A stretch of 64,000 nt of DNA from an uncultured Prevotellaceae bacterium. GTDB taxonomy: Bacteria; Bacteroidota; Bacteroidia; Bacteroidales; Bacteroidaceae. Below the pieces are notes generated by a model. It was not told the DNA's origin and searched no databases. It was given only the letters and a program-made list of their open reading frames with translations. A program made the translations under genes and the position numbers. Location of the stretch: contig CACWSX010000001.1 in NCBI GenBank assembly GCA_902763615.1, forward strand, positions 62,001 through 126,000, written 5' to 3'. Of the stretch, positions 49,615 through 58,713 are shown in pieces; the first letter of the stretch is position 1; every line of letters starts with the position of its first letter.

Positions 49615-50848
49615 CTTTTTCTAATTTAAACAGTTTGTCACTAGGTCTTACTTTGTCTGTGACGGCGATGGATACCCTTGTGCCCTGTTCTGCGATTTGT
49701 ACGGGTCCGTTGTCGCCGTGTATCTCATCCGCAGTGACGTACATGACGCCCGTTGTGGGTCCTGTGATGAGCATTTTGTCGCCCACTTTGAAGGTGTTTG
49801 CCTCTACGGTGAACTCTGCCACGCCCAGTTTGGAGAAGTACTTTACCCCTTTACCGATGTAGACCTTACGTTCTGTGGCGTTAGAGCCATAGTTTTTGTT
49901 CCATTCGCCCATGAGTTGTCCCTGGTAGTATCCATCCCAGAAGCCGCGGTTGAAGACTGTGGCAAGTCGTTTGTCCCATTCATCCTTCTTTTCTTCCGTA
50001 AAGGAATTGTCGAGTACGGCCTGGATAGCCTCCTTATAGCATTTCACGACGGTATACACATATTCCGGTCCTCGTGCTCTTCCTTCGATTTTGAAAACCC
50101 GTACGCCAGCCTTCATCATTTTGTCGATGAAGCGGACCGTTTTCAAGTCTTTGGGTGACATGATGTATTTGTTATCGATGTCGAGTTGGTAACCCGTTTC
50201 GTTGTCAGTTGCCGTATACGACCGTCTGCACACCTGTATGCATTCCCCTCTGTTAGCTGAGCGGTTAGCCGCGTGCAGGCTCATGTAGCATTTTCCGCTG
50301 ATGGCCATGCACAGTGCGCCGTGGCAGAACATCTCGATGCGTATTTGTTCCCCGCTTGGTCCGCAAATGTGTTCCGCCTCTACCTGGCGGTAAATCTCCG
50401 TCACCTGATCCATATTCAGTTCCCGTGCCAGTACCACGACATCAGCAAACTGTGCATAGAATTTCAGTGCCTCGATGTTTGATATGTTCAGTTGTGTGGA
50501 TAGGTGAACCTCCTGTCCCACCTTATTGCAATACGTCATCACGGCCACGTCGGATGCGATGACAGCGGAGATGCCCGCTTCTTTTGCCGCATCGATGATC
50601 TCGTGCATCAAGGGTATGTCCTCTCCGTAGATGATGGTATTGACGGTGAGGTAGCTTTTGATGCCATGTTCCTCGCATTGTTGTGCGATGTCCCTCAAGT
50701 CATCTATGGTGAACGTCGATGCCGAGTGCGCCCTCATGTTCAGTTTTTCTATGCCGAAGTAGATGCTGTCTGCTCCTGCCTGTATTGCTGCCGCGAGCGA
50801 CTCGTGCGAGCCCACGGGTGCCATGATTTCAAAGTCTTCTATTCTCAT
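49604..50848 (-). CDS. peptidase U32/TrhP-type tRNA hydroxylation protein
   Basis: A 414-residue cytoplasmic protein. The start MRIEDFEIMAPVGS is the family N-terminus; a longer open frame upstream is not used. RAHSASTFT, the four-cysteine region (CHGALCMAISGKCYMS, then RGECIQVCR) and KIEGRARGPEYVY match the TrhP branch of U32 proteins, which form 5-hydroxyuridine at the tRNA wobble position with an iron-sulfur cluster. A C-terminal beta-barrel (GKGVKYFSKLGVAEF) completes it. sufE overlaps its 3' end, which fits an iron-sulfur link. Confidence 0.9.
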   Translation of the reverse strand: MRIEDFEIMAPVGSHESLAAAIQAGADSIYFGIEKLNMRAHSASTFTIDDLRDIAQQCEEHGIKSYLTVNTIIYGEDIPLMHEIIDAAKEAGISAVIASDVAVMTYCNKVGQEVHLSTQLNISNIEALKFYAQFADVVVLARELNMDQVTEIYRQVEAEHICGPSGEQIRIEMFCHGALCMAISGKCYMSLHAANRSANRGECIQVCRRSYTATDNETGYQLDIDNKYIMSPKDLKTVRFIDKMMKAGVRVFKIEGRARGPEYVYTVVKCYKEAIQAVLDNSFTEEKKDEWDKRLATVFNRGFWDGYYQGQLMGEWNKNYGSNATERKVYIGKGVKYFSKLGVAEFTVEANTFKVGDKMLITGPTTGVMYVTADEIHGDNGPVQIAEQGTRVSIAVTDKVRPSDKLFKLEKDDN

Positions 50849-50856
50849 TTGGGTTG

Positions 50857-50864
50857 CAAAGATA
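50857..50864 (-). promoter_or_regulatory. -7 element for the U32/TrhP gene
   Basis: Minus strand TATCTTTG, only 8 bp before the start codon. If used, the mRNA has almost no leader. Confidence 0.5.
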
Positions 50865-51022
50865 GTGCAAATCGAGCGAAATACCAAAAAATTTTGGATA
50901 TTTCCGATGTAGCCTATCTTCGGCGAAGCCAAAGGTACGACTTTTTTAGCATTGTGCAAACGTTTTTGCATGATTTAGCAAAAAAAGTTTTTGTTAACGT
51001 CCTGATTTCTAGAGATTATTTG

Positions 51023-51030
51023 TATCTTTG
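51023..51030 (+). promoter_or_regulatory. -7 element for the neopullulanase gene
   Basis: TATCTTTG followed by CAGAGT, 28 bp upstream of the start. Confidence 0.6.
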
Positions 51031-51058
51031 CAGAGTCAATGAAATAACTAACGACGAT

Positions 51059-53020
51059 ATGCGAAGACTTTTTATTTTAACGGCCCTTGTGGTCTTGAAC
51101 ATGACAGTGATGGCAGCAAAAAAGAGTATGATAACCCGTATTGACCCAACCGACTGGTATGTTGGTCTGAAGAACCCCTCTGTGCAGTTGATGGTCTATG
51201 GTCCAGGCATCCGTGATGTTGATGATGTGACGACCGACTATCCCGGTGTCACGATTGACAGTCTGGTGCGGCTCGACTCACCCAACTACCTTCTTATATA
51301 TATTAATGTAAAGAACGCCCAGCCAGGTACGATGACTTTGAAGTTTGATAAGACCAAAGTGGAGTATCAGTTGAAGGCCCGTGAGATGAGCGGTGACAAG
51401 CGTATGGGTTTCACCAATGCCGATGTGTTGTATATGTTGATGCCCGACCGTTTTGCCCAAGGCGCCGGTCATACCCCCCAGGTGAAGGGGATGCGCCATT
51501 ATCAGGAAGACCGCAGTAAGCCCTCTTTGCGTCATGGTGGCGATCTGAACGGTATCCGTGAGCATTTGGACTATTTCAAGGAGTTAGGTGTGACAGCGTT
51601 ATGGTTCACGCCTGTTTTGGAGAACGACTCCCCCGACCAAGCGAACGGTTTTTCTACCTATCACGGTTATGCGACCACCGATTATTACAAGGTAGACCCC
51701 CGTTTTGGCACCAATGCCGATTACAAGCGTCTTTGTGATGAAGCCCATGCCAAGGGTTTGAAGATTGTGATGGATATGATCTTCAACCATAGCGGTTTTG
51801 AGCACCCTTGGACGCACGATATGCCGTCGAAGGACTGGCTCAATGTGCCTGAGTGGCTTTCTGAAAGGCAACGGGTAGGCGACGGAACGTCGGGAATGGA
51901 AAAGAGCGGTCGCGACCCGATGACAGGTTTCACGTCCAATGCCGATGGTACCGAGCCAGCCAAGTCAGCCTATTTGCAGACATCCTATAAGCTCACGCCT
52001 GTGCTTGATCCCTATGCCTCGAAAGTTGATCTTAAGGAGACCACCGAAGGTTGGTTCGTGCCCTCTATGCCAGACCTCAACCAGCATAACCCCCATTTGA
52101 TGCGTTATCTGATTCAGAACAGTATCTGGTGGATAGAGACCGTTGGTATTGACGGTATCCGTATGGACACCTATCCCTATGCCTATGCCGATGCGATGGC
52201 TCAGTGGATGAAGGAGCTCGATGCGGAATATCCCAATTTCAACACTGTTGGTGAGACCTGGGTTACGGAGCCCGCTTACACGGCAGCCTGGCAGCGCGAC
52301 TCCAAATTGGCTGAGAAGAACTCCTATCTCAAGACGGTGATGGACTTCTCGTTTTTTGACAAGTTGAACCAAGCCAAGAATGAAGAGACCGATGCCTGGT
52401 GGAACGGTTTGAATCGTCTTTACAATTCTTTCTGTTATGACTACCTTTATCCGAACCCGTCGAGTGTGATGGCTTTTATTGAGAATCACGATACAGACCG
52501 TTTTCTTGGCAATGGCTGTGACACGCTGGCTTTGAAGCAGGCTTTGGCTTTGTTGCTTACTGTGAACCGTATTCCGCAGCTCTATTACGGTACTGAGGTG
52601 TTGATGAACGGCACGAAGGAAGTGACCGACGGCAATGTACGTAAGGACTTCCCCGGCGGTTTTCCAGGTGACACACATAATTGTTTTACAAAAGAAGGTC
52701 GTTCGAAGGCCGAGCAATCGATGTTCCAGTGGCTTAGTCGTCTGCTCCATTGGCGTCAGGGCAATGATGTCATTATCAAGGGTACGATGGTACAGTTTAT
52801 TCCTTATAACGGTATCTATGTCATTGCCCGTCAGTATCAAGGACGAACTGCTTTGACGATTTTGAATGGCACCAATAAGGCCGCCACGTTGGATGTCGGT
52901 CGTTATCAGGAGGTGATAGGCAGTGCCGGGAAGGTGAAGGATATTTTGACCAATCGTTATTATGATTTGTCGAACGATCTGGCATTGAAGCCGCGACAGA
53001 GTCTGGTATTGTCGTTTTGA
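51059..53020 (+). CDS. periplasmic GH13 neopullulanase/cyclomaltodextrinase (SusA-like)
   Basis: A 653-residue exported glycosidase. I use the start MRRLFILTALVV, which gives a signal peptide ending near MAAK and lies just after a promoter; the frame runs on upstream but has no signal there. Residues about 22-115 form the N-terminal Ig-like domain of cyclomaltodextrinases. In the barrel GIDGIRMD carries the nucleophile, VGETWV the acid/base Glu and ENHDTDR the third Asp. SusA-type enzymes cut maltooligosaccharides in the periplasm. No susC/susD pair is nearby. A terminator follows. Confidence 0.92.
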   Translation: MRRLFILTALVVLNMTVMAAKKSMITRIDPTDWYVGLKNPSVQLMVYGPGIRDVDDVTTDYPGVTIDSLVRLDSPNYLLIYINVKNAQPGTMTLKFDKTKVEYQLKAREMSGDKRMGFTNADVLYMLMPDRFAQGAGHTPQVKGMRHYQEDRSKPSLRHGGDLNGIREHLDYFKELGVTALWFTPVLENDSPDQANGFSTYHGYATTDYYKVDPRFGTNADYKRLCDEAHAKGLKIVMDMIFNHSGFEHPWTHDMPSKDWLNVPEWLSERQRVGDGTSGMEKSGRDPMTGFTSNADGTEPAKSAYLQTSYKLTPVLDPYASKVDLKETTEGWFVPSMPDLNQHNPHLMRYLIQNSIWWIETVGIDGIRMDTYPYAYADAMAQWMKELDAEYPNFNTVGETWVTEPAYTAAWQRDSKLAEKNSYLKTVMDFSFFDKLNQAKNEETDAWWNGLNRLYNSFCYDYLYPNPSSVMAFIENHDTDRFLGNGCDTLALKQALALLLTVNRIPQLYYGTEVLMNGTKEVTDGNVRKDFPGGFPGDTHNCFTKEGRSKAEQSMFQWLSRLLHWRQGNDVIIKGTMVQFIPYNGIYVIARQYQGRTALTILNGTNKAATLDVGRYQEVIGSAGKVKDILTNRYYDLSNDLALKPRQSLVLSF

Positions 53021-53043
53021 GTAACGCGGACCAGCGCATTGAT

Positions 53044-53083
53044 AGGGGACTCTTTGGAACGCGAAGGATCCCCGTTTTTTTTT
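53044..53083 (+). terminator. probable terminator of the neopullulanase gene
   Basis: GGGGA pairs with TCCCC across about 20 nt, followed by G and nine T. An alternative CCCG/CGGG hairpin spans the T tract. Confidence 0.6.
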
Positions 53084-53114
53084 GCGGGTTTCTGTTAAGT
53101 GATGTTAATTTTTA

Positions 53115-53208
53115 GGGGGGGGTAAGGCGGGAAAAGACAAAAAATGATAGTTTTATTGAAATTTTATGTTAAATTATTATATTACATTATTTTTTTTTAT
53201 TATCTTTG
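53115..53208 (+). promoter_or_regulatory. fimbrial operon promoter with homopolymer tracts
   Basis: The -7 box TATCTTTG is at 53201-53208. A run of nine T (53190-53198) lies in the spacer between it and where the -33 element should be; no good TTG is seen there. A run of eight G lies upstream at 53115-53122. Slippage in the T tract would change spacer length and so promoter strength. Confidence 0.5.
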
Positions 53209-53229
53209 CATCGACTAATGTAATTGAAG

Positions 53230-53889
53230 ATGCATTTTTCAACAAAAATATCCTTAACAGTTCTGCTGTTATTGAGCTTAATAATCTCTAGGTCCAGTGC
53301 ACAAAGTTTAGCACTTCGTACCAATCTACTCTATGACGCCACGCTCTCTCCCAATCTTGGTGTAGAAGTGCGACTAGATTCCACGTGGTCTGCGGGTATC
53401 AATGTCGGTTTTAATGCTTGGGATATTGACAAGCAGAAGAATAAGAAGTGGCGCCATTTGTTGGTAGCGCCCCATGTTCGTCACTATTTTGGTCAGAAGC
53501 GTGACACGTTGAATCACTATATTTTTGACGGCGATCGTCTGGTAGGTGTCCGTCACGACTCTGTGGCCATCAATAACACTGGTCATTATTTGGAGTTGGA
53601 TGCCATTTACAGTCATTTCAATGTTGGAAACGTGAAATTCCCGTTTGGTCTGTACAAGTCAGTCCGTGACCGTCGTCTTCAGGGCGACCTGTTGGCGCTG
53701 GGTGCGAAATACGGTTATGCTTGGATTCTTGCTCGCGACTGGCGCATTGAGGCTGAGGCCGGTGTCGCTGTCGGCTATGCCTGGTTCAAGGAATACGAAT
53801 GTGATCATTGCGGTACCTATTATGGCAAGGGCGATCGTATCTTCCTCTTGCCTCAATTGGGCATTAATGTTGTGTATATCATCAATTGA
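53230..53889 (+). CDS. DUF3575 exported protein, first gene of the fimbrial operon
   Basis: A 219-residue exported protein; signal peptide ends at SSAQS near residue 26. The mature part begins SLALRTNLLYDATLSPNLGVEV, the DUF3575 signature, and continues as beta strands (GVAVGYAWFKEYECDHCG, LPQLGINVVYI). It is likely an outer-membrane beta-barrel. DUF3575 genes regularly precede FimA/Mfa-type fimbrial genes in Bacteroidales, as here (35-bp gap). Its exact role in fimbrial export is unknown. Confidence 0.85.
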   Translation: MHFSTKISLTVLLLLSLIISRSSAQSLALRTNLLYDATLSPNLGVEVRLDSTWSAGINVGFNAWDIDKQKNKKWRHLLVAPHVRHYFGQKRDTLNHYIFDGDRLVGVRHDSVAINNTGHYLELDAIYSHFNVGNVKFPFGLYKSVRDRRLQGDLLALGAKYGYAWILARDWRIEAEAGVAVGYAWFKEYECDHCGTYYGKGDRIFLLPQLGINVVYIIN

Positions 53890-53924
53890 TAATTAAATAA
53901 TAACAAATAAAAACTTTCGAAAGT

Positions 53925-55835
53925 ATGAAGAAAAATTTCAAGTATGCCTTAATGAGTGCGATAGCAGTCGTGGGCGTTGTTTCATTCTCCGCTTGCTCGT
54001 CAAACGAAGAAGTCGTGGACAATCCGAATTACAATCCGGAGACCAATTCGGTGAAAACCGCTATTACTCTGAGTATTGATCCTAATGGAAGTGCCAAAAC
54101 TCGTATGGCGGAAGCTACTGCTCAAATAGGAACAGGTACTTTCCGTGGTATGCAGGATATATGGCTGATTCCCTCTACAAGTATTGAAAATGCGACTTCA
54201 ACCACATCTAAGATTGAATTAGGTTCAATTTCCACAACCAAAGGAGCAAGTGGTTTTGATTCTGATAAAGATACTCAGAAGACTTATACAGATAAGGAAG
54301 TACCTGTGGGTACAACCAATTTCCTTCTTTTAGGAAAAGCTACACGTGGTGATGTGTCAACAGTAGCAGGTAAGTTGGCTAATGGTTATACTACAAATAA
54401 TATCGGTGCAGGAAGCGACTTTACTGCAGCAACTGTAGGTGCTATCGCTATTAATGCAGAGGGAATTGCTCCTGTATCAGGAGAAACACCTGCTTTAACT
54501 GATGATTGGAATACTCCCGCAACCAACTTGGCAACTTATTTGACAAATATTGCCAATGCAGCAGGTTGGGCAGCTACTACAAATCCTAACTTGCAAAATC
54601 TCCGCAATACTTTTCTAAATGCAAGTTTGACTGCAGGTTCTTCAGCATCAATCTTGTTAACACTTGAAAGACTGTATAATGCCGTACATGAACAAACAGA
54701 CGCTTCTGTTGTAACAGCCATTAAAACAGCTATCACAACTGCAAATCTTCAAGTGAAATCAGGAACAGATGCTCCTACCGCCAAATTAGAATGGCAAACT
54801 TCACCAACTGTTTTAAAAAATTTCCCTGAAAATCTTGGTTTGCCTGAGGGAGCTGCACAATACCAGTGGAACACGACCTCTTCTAAATTTGAATATGTGA
54901 CAGAACCGACACTGAATGCATCAAATACGGCGGTCATGAGTATTGTTTATCCCAATGAGTTGTATTATTTGACAAACACTGCTTTGAAAGCGACAGATAC
55001 TAAAACTATCACTTGGCCAACAAATGTTGGGGACTGGACTAATGCGACTTGGGGCTCTTGGACTGACGTAGTGCAGGCTAATTCAAAGAATATCGCTCTG
55101 ATAAATAATGTTCAGTATGGTACAGCGCTCTTGTCTTCAACTGTAAAGAGTGAGGCCTCAGTTTTGTATGACAATGCAAAAGCGGTAGATCCTGATCAGC
55201 CCGAAGAAAACAGAGCAATTACTGTTACTGATAATTCGTTCCCTCTTACTGGTGTTCTAGTTGGTGGTCAGCCATCATCAGTAGCTTGGAATTTCCTTCC
55301 TTCAGGAACTGAATTTGCTAAAGTTGTATATGATGCTAACGTCCCTTCTGGTATTAATGCAGGTGCTACCACTCAAAGCTCAAAGAACTACACCTTAGTA
55401 TTTGACAATCTTACTTCTGATAACGAACAAAAAGATGTGAATATCTGTTTGGAATTTACTAATAATTCTGGTTCTGATTTCTATGGAAGTAATGGTATCA
55501 TTCTTAAAGGTCAGAAGTTCTATATTGTAGGTAAACTTACAATTGGAAATAATTCCTTCCCATTTCCAACAGTAGGTTCTGTGCAGACTACGGCTTCAGA
55601 CATTGCTTCAATAACGCGTTCTTATTATCCCAGTCTTACTCCTCGTGTGTTTATCCAGGATTTTGAGACTATAGCAAACTTCACGTTAACAGCAGGAGAT
55701 GCTAATACTGCAGGTTCACTTGGAAAGGCAATTGTTACAATTCCTGATCTTCGTTCTACAAACCAAACATTAGGTCTTTCTGTTGACTTGAGTTGGAGAC
55801 CAGGTCTGACGTTCGATATTAATCTTGGACAATAA
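53925..55835 (+). CDS. major fimbrial subunit-like lipoprotein (FimA/Mfa1 type)
   Basis: A 636-residue lipoprotein: signal peptide and lipobox SACSS (Cys near 25). VKTAITLSIDP and SAKTRMAE follow; an Arg in this region would be the expected protease site that frees the N-terminal strand. Later segments (YYLTNTALKATD, FPLTGVLVGGQPSS, FYIVGKLTIG) and the end LSVDLSWRPGLTFDINLG are typical of fimbrillins that polymerise by donor-strand exchange. It is large for a FimA-type subunit. It is more AT-rich than the flanking genes, a usual sign of variable surface antigens. The closest relative here is the gene at 56936. Confidence 0.85.
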   Translation: MKKNFKYALMSAIAVVGVVSFSACSSNEEVVDNPNYNPETNSVKTAITLSIDPNGSAKTRMAEATAQIGTGTFRGMQDIWLIPSTSIENATSTTSKIELGSISTTKGASGFDSDKDTQKTYTDKEVPVGTTNFLLLGKATRGDVSTVAGKLANGYTTNNIGAGSDFTAATVGAIAINAEGIAPVSGETPALTDDWNTPATNLATYLTNIANAAGWAATTNPNLQNLRNTFLNASLTAGSSASILLTLERLYNAVHEQTDASVVTAIKTAITTANLQVKSGTDAPTAKLEWQTSPTVLKNFPENLGLPEGAAQYQWNTTSSKFEYVTEPTLNASNTAVMSIVYPNELYYLTNTALKATDTKTITWPTNVGDWTNATWGSWTDVVQANSKNIALINNVQYGTALLSSTVKSEASVLYDNAKAVDPDQPEENRAITVTDNSFPLTGVLVGGQPSSVAWNFLPSGTEFAKVVYDANVPSGINAGATTQSSKNYTLVFDNLTSDNEQKDVNICLEFTNNSGSDFYGSNGIILKGQKFYIVGKLTIGNNSFPFPTVGSVQTTASDIASITRSYYPSLTPRVFIQDFETIANFTLTAGDANTAGSLGKAIVTIPDLRSTNQTLGLSVDLSWRPGLTFDINLGQ

Positions 55836-55860
55836 TCGTCTGTATCAATAAAACGAGAAG

Positions 55861-56925
55861 TTGAGACTTAAAAAGAACATAGTATACATCATTGCGGGAG
55901 CAGTCTTTTGGGCTGTTCTCGCAGGATGTTCTATGATCGACGAAGACCAGAGCGACTGCGGTGGGGAGGCAAACGTTAACTACGAGCTGGAGCTGATCAC
56001 GAATATGTCTATTGAGTTGCGGACCAAGCTCAGTTCGGAACTGGACAAGGACGTGGCAGAGGCATTAAGGGATTACTTGAAGAATATCTTCACAGATTTC
56101 GCCCACGACGTGGACCTTTCTTTTTACGATACAAAAGGAGATTCCTCACGGCTTCATCATGACCAGCACATCATGGATGCGAACCAGAAGAGTTACACCC
56201 TCTACTTGCCGATGCGTGACTATATGCACCTGGCTGCAGCCAATCTCGTGAACAACTCCATGGTCAGCCTGACAGATGATGACTTTTGCCATCCGTCAAA
56301 GTTGCAGCAACAGCAGACGGACACCATTTCTCCACATAATACAGGTCTGTTTACAGCACGACAGCCTATGAGTCTGAAGGAAGGCAAGGACCAGACTTTC
56401 AATGTCAGGTTGTATATGGCGAATTGTGCTGTGGCGCTGGTCGTAGACCCGCAAGGCTATGATGTGCAGGGCATGAAAGTCATTGCCAACGGTTTTGCCT
56501 CGGGATTCAACATCAATGACAGCACGTATGCCTTTGGTGGAAAGCCTTTTGTGGTCAAAGCTGATGAGTTGGAAGTCAAAAACAATCGCCAGTTGTGTTT
56601 CTGTTCCGTGAATTTCCCTTCCCGGGAGCCCAAACAGACGCGCACTGTGATAGAGACAGAGGAGCCGTTTATGGCTCAACCTGGCGAAGAATCGCTATGG
56701 GAGTTCCGTGTCTATGTACCGAACCATTCAGCCGCCAAGAGTCGTGCGGAGGCGACGTTCACTGAGACGGTACTTCAAGTGAGGGAGCCGATAAGGGCTG
56801 GTGAGTTGATGATCATCAAGTGTCAGGCTCGTGAAGATGGTAGTGTGACCACTGCCAACCCCGATGTGGGTGTCAGTGTCACGCTCGATTGGAAACCAGG
56901 TGGTGTTTATCATCCAGAACTCTAA
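55861..56925 (+). CDS. FimB/Mfa2-family fimbrial anchor lipoprotein
   Basis: A 354-residue lipoprotein starting at TTG, 25 bp after the major subunit. The signal ends with lipobox LAGC (near Cys23), followed by SMIDEDQSDCGGEANVNYE, which resembles the start of Mfa2/FimB anchors. Two transthyretin-like beta domains follow, with LPMRDYMHLAAANL and VALVVDPQGYDVQGMKV. The end VGVSVTLDWKPGGVYHPEL has the fimbrial type ending. FimB/Mfa2 proteins fix the fimbria to the outer membrane and set its length. Confidence 0.86.
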   Translation: MRLKKNIVYIIAGAVFWAVLAGCSMIDEDQSDCGGEANVNYELELITNMSIELRTKLSSELDKDVAEALRDYLKNIFTDFAHDVDLSFYDTKGDSSRLHHDQHIMDANQKSYTLYLPMRDYMHLAAANLVNNSMVSLTDDDFCHPSKLQQQQTDTISPHNTGLFTARQPMSLKEGKDQTFNVRLYMANCAVALVVDPQGYDVQGMKVIANGFASGFNINDSTYAFGGKPFVVKADELEVKNNRQLCFCSVNFPSREPKQTRTVIETEEPFMAQPGEESLWEFRVYVPNHSAAKSRAEATFTETVLQVREPIRAGELMIIKCQAREDGSVTTANPDVGVSVTLDWKPGGVYHPEL

Positions 56926-56935
56926 ATTGTAATTA

Positions 56936-58702
56936 ATGAAGAGTGAAGTAAGACATATAGGCTTGTTGATATTGTCTTTGTTATCGGTCATCATGACGGG
57001 TTGCAGAGATTATGATGCGGATGTTGTTGCTAACAACGCCCCCGTAAGAGTTGACATTGCCTTTACTTTCTCCTCTTCTGTTGCTGGTAGTCAGACGCGT
57101 CAGGCCGATGATTTGGTGCAGAATACTGCCGAGCGTCGGCCAAATCCCAACAGCCTGCATATCGTTGCGCTGAAAGACTATGAACTCATGAATTCGGAGA
57201 TTTTTTGGGAGGAGCCTGTTTATATACAAGGGGCCGACCCCCAGCCAGCATCTTACCTTTATCATTCCGGCTATTGCAACATAGCAAAAGGCGTTAATCG
57301 TTGTTTAGTGTATGGGGATGTTGCTGATGCGGAATCTGGTAGTATTCCTTCAAAGCTCTATAATGGTAGCCTGGTCAAGAGCCCTTTAAATAATATCACG
57401 ACTAATGCTGGCTTACGTGATGTGTCGTTTAGTCTTGAGTCCATTTTTGATGGACCAGATATTCCAAGTGATGCTACGACATTAGCTGCAGCTTTGACGA
57501 ATGTGGCTAATCTTGAAGATTGGGTGAACTCTGATAATAACATCCTCAAAAACCTTCGTCAGAACTTCACCAATCATGGCTTCAACCTTCCTGGTTCTGC
57601 TGCCAGTGTGAAGAAGTGGTTAGAGGCTTTGGCTTCAGCTGTACAGAGTTATGTTGATAATCCGTCAGGACTGACAGAGACTGATAAAACAATACTTGGA
57701 AGTGTTAAAACCTCAGCTATAAATGCGGCACAGAGTATCAGTATTGATGACGCAACCTCCCCCCCATATCCGCGCAGCCTATATCTGCCTGATGGAGCAG
57801 CAGTTTTGCGATGGGTAGAGAGTGCTACTGGTGGTTCATTCCAGCCCCAGATGCAGACCACGACCATCGACAATATCAATACTGTGTCGCGCTTCGCCTA
57901 TCCTGCCGCACTCTACTATTTTGTCGACAGTGGAATCAAAACGTCCGACTCAAAGGTAGATTTCGCGTCAGAATATACTACGGTGACGCCAACAGTAGAT
58001 AAAACAGCCTGGGACTCATTTCTGGAGCAGCATTTTGAAAATGCTGAAACCGAAGTGACTCCTAAATCCAAGTCTATAGCACTGACTGCCCCTGTTCAGT
58101 ATGCCGTAGCGCAACTACAAGTGAAGGTCAAGGCTTCTGAGAAGAGTTCGCTGCCAGATGCAACCTCCAATAATATAAGTATTGTAAATTCTGAAAACGG
58201 CCAGAGTTTCCCAATTAAGGGCATCATCATCTGTGGCCAGCGTCCCGTCAACTATCTGTTTGAGCAAGGTAGCAATTCAGATGCCGAGGTGAAGTTTATC
58301 TATGATAGTCAGGTGAAAGACTGCAGTCTGACTAACGATCTGAAAGATGCTTGTAGCACTCTTGTGCTTCAAAGCTTTAGTGGTGAGGATGTGAATATCA
58401 TTCTTGAGCTTGAGAATAATAGTGGTGAGAATTTCAAATGTATCGATGGCACTGTGTATAATGGCACTCGATTCTATCTTGTAGGAAAGGTGGAAGCCGC
58501 AGGTGGAACAGATGGCGACGAGATAAGCAGGGGCCGTGTATTTACTAAAGACTATATTACCACAGTTAATATGACAGTCTCTTCGTTGGCGAAGGCTTAC
58601 AATGTGCTACCTAATCTGCTATCGAGTAATTTGGAGATAGGTGTGGAGACCACCCCCGACTGGATATCGGTCACTCCGACGGTGATAAGAATGGAAGAAT
58701 AA
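56936..58702 (+). CDS. fimbrillin-like lipoprotein, paralogue of the major subunit
   Basis: A 588-residue lipoprotein (lipobox MTGC near residue 22). It shares with the protein at 53925 the order of landmarks: LRQNFTNHGFNLPG versus LRNTFLNASLTAG, AYPAALYYFVDSG versus YPNELYYLTNTA, PVQYAVAQL versus NVQYGTALL, FPIKGIIICGQRP versus FPLTGVLVGGQPS and FYLVGKVE versus FYIVGKLT. So the operon carries two diverged large fimbrillins on either side of the anchor gene. It may be an accessory or alternative shaft subunit. The gap to the preceding gene is 10 bp. Confidence 0.8.
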   Translation: MKSEVRHIGLLILSLLSVIMTGCRDYDADVVANNAPVRVDIAFTFSSSVAGSQTRQADDLVQNTAERRPNPNSLHIVALKDYELMNSEIFWEEPVYIQGADPQPASYLYHSGYCNIAKGVNRCLVYGDVADAESGSIPSKLYNGSLVKSPLNNITTNAGLRDVSFSLESIFDGPDIPSDATTLAAALTNVANLEDWVNSDNNILKNLRQNFTNHGFNLPGSAASVKKWLEALASAVQSYVDNPSGLTETDKTILGSVKTSAINAAQSISIDDATSPPYPRSLYLPDGAAVLRWVESATGGSFQPQMQTTTIDNINTVSRFAYPAALYYFVDSGIKTSDSKVDFASEYTTVTPTVDKTAWDSFLEQHFENAETEVTPKSKSIALTAPVQYAVAQLQVKVKASEKSSLPDATSNNISIVNSENGQSFPIKGIIICGQRPVNYLFEQGSNSDAEVKFIYDSQVKDCSLTNDLKDACSTLVLQSFSGEDVNIILELENNSGENFKCIDGTVYNGTRFYLVGKVEAAGGTDGDEISRGRVFTKDYITTVNMTVSSLAKAYNVLPNLLSSNLEIGVETTPDWISVTPTVIRMEE

Positions 58703-58713
58703 AAAAGCGAAGC

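Noticed and set aside
50504-51058. Longer N-terminus for the neopullulanase
   Set aside because: The extension is antisense to the U32 gene and lacks a signal peptide; the start at 51059 follows a good promoter and gives a signal peptide.
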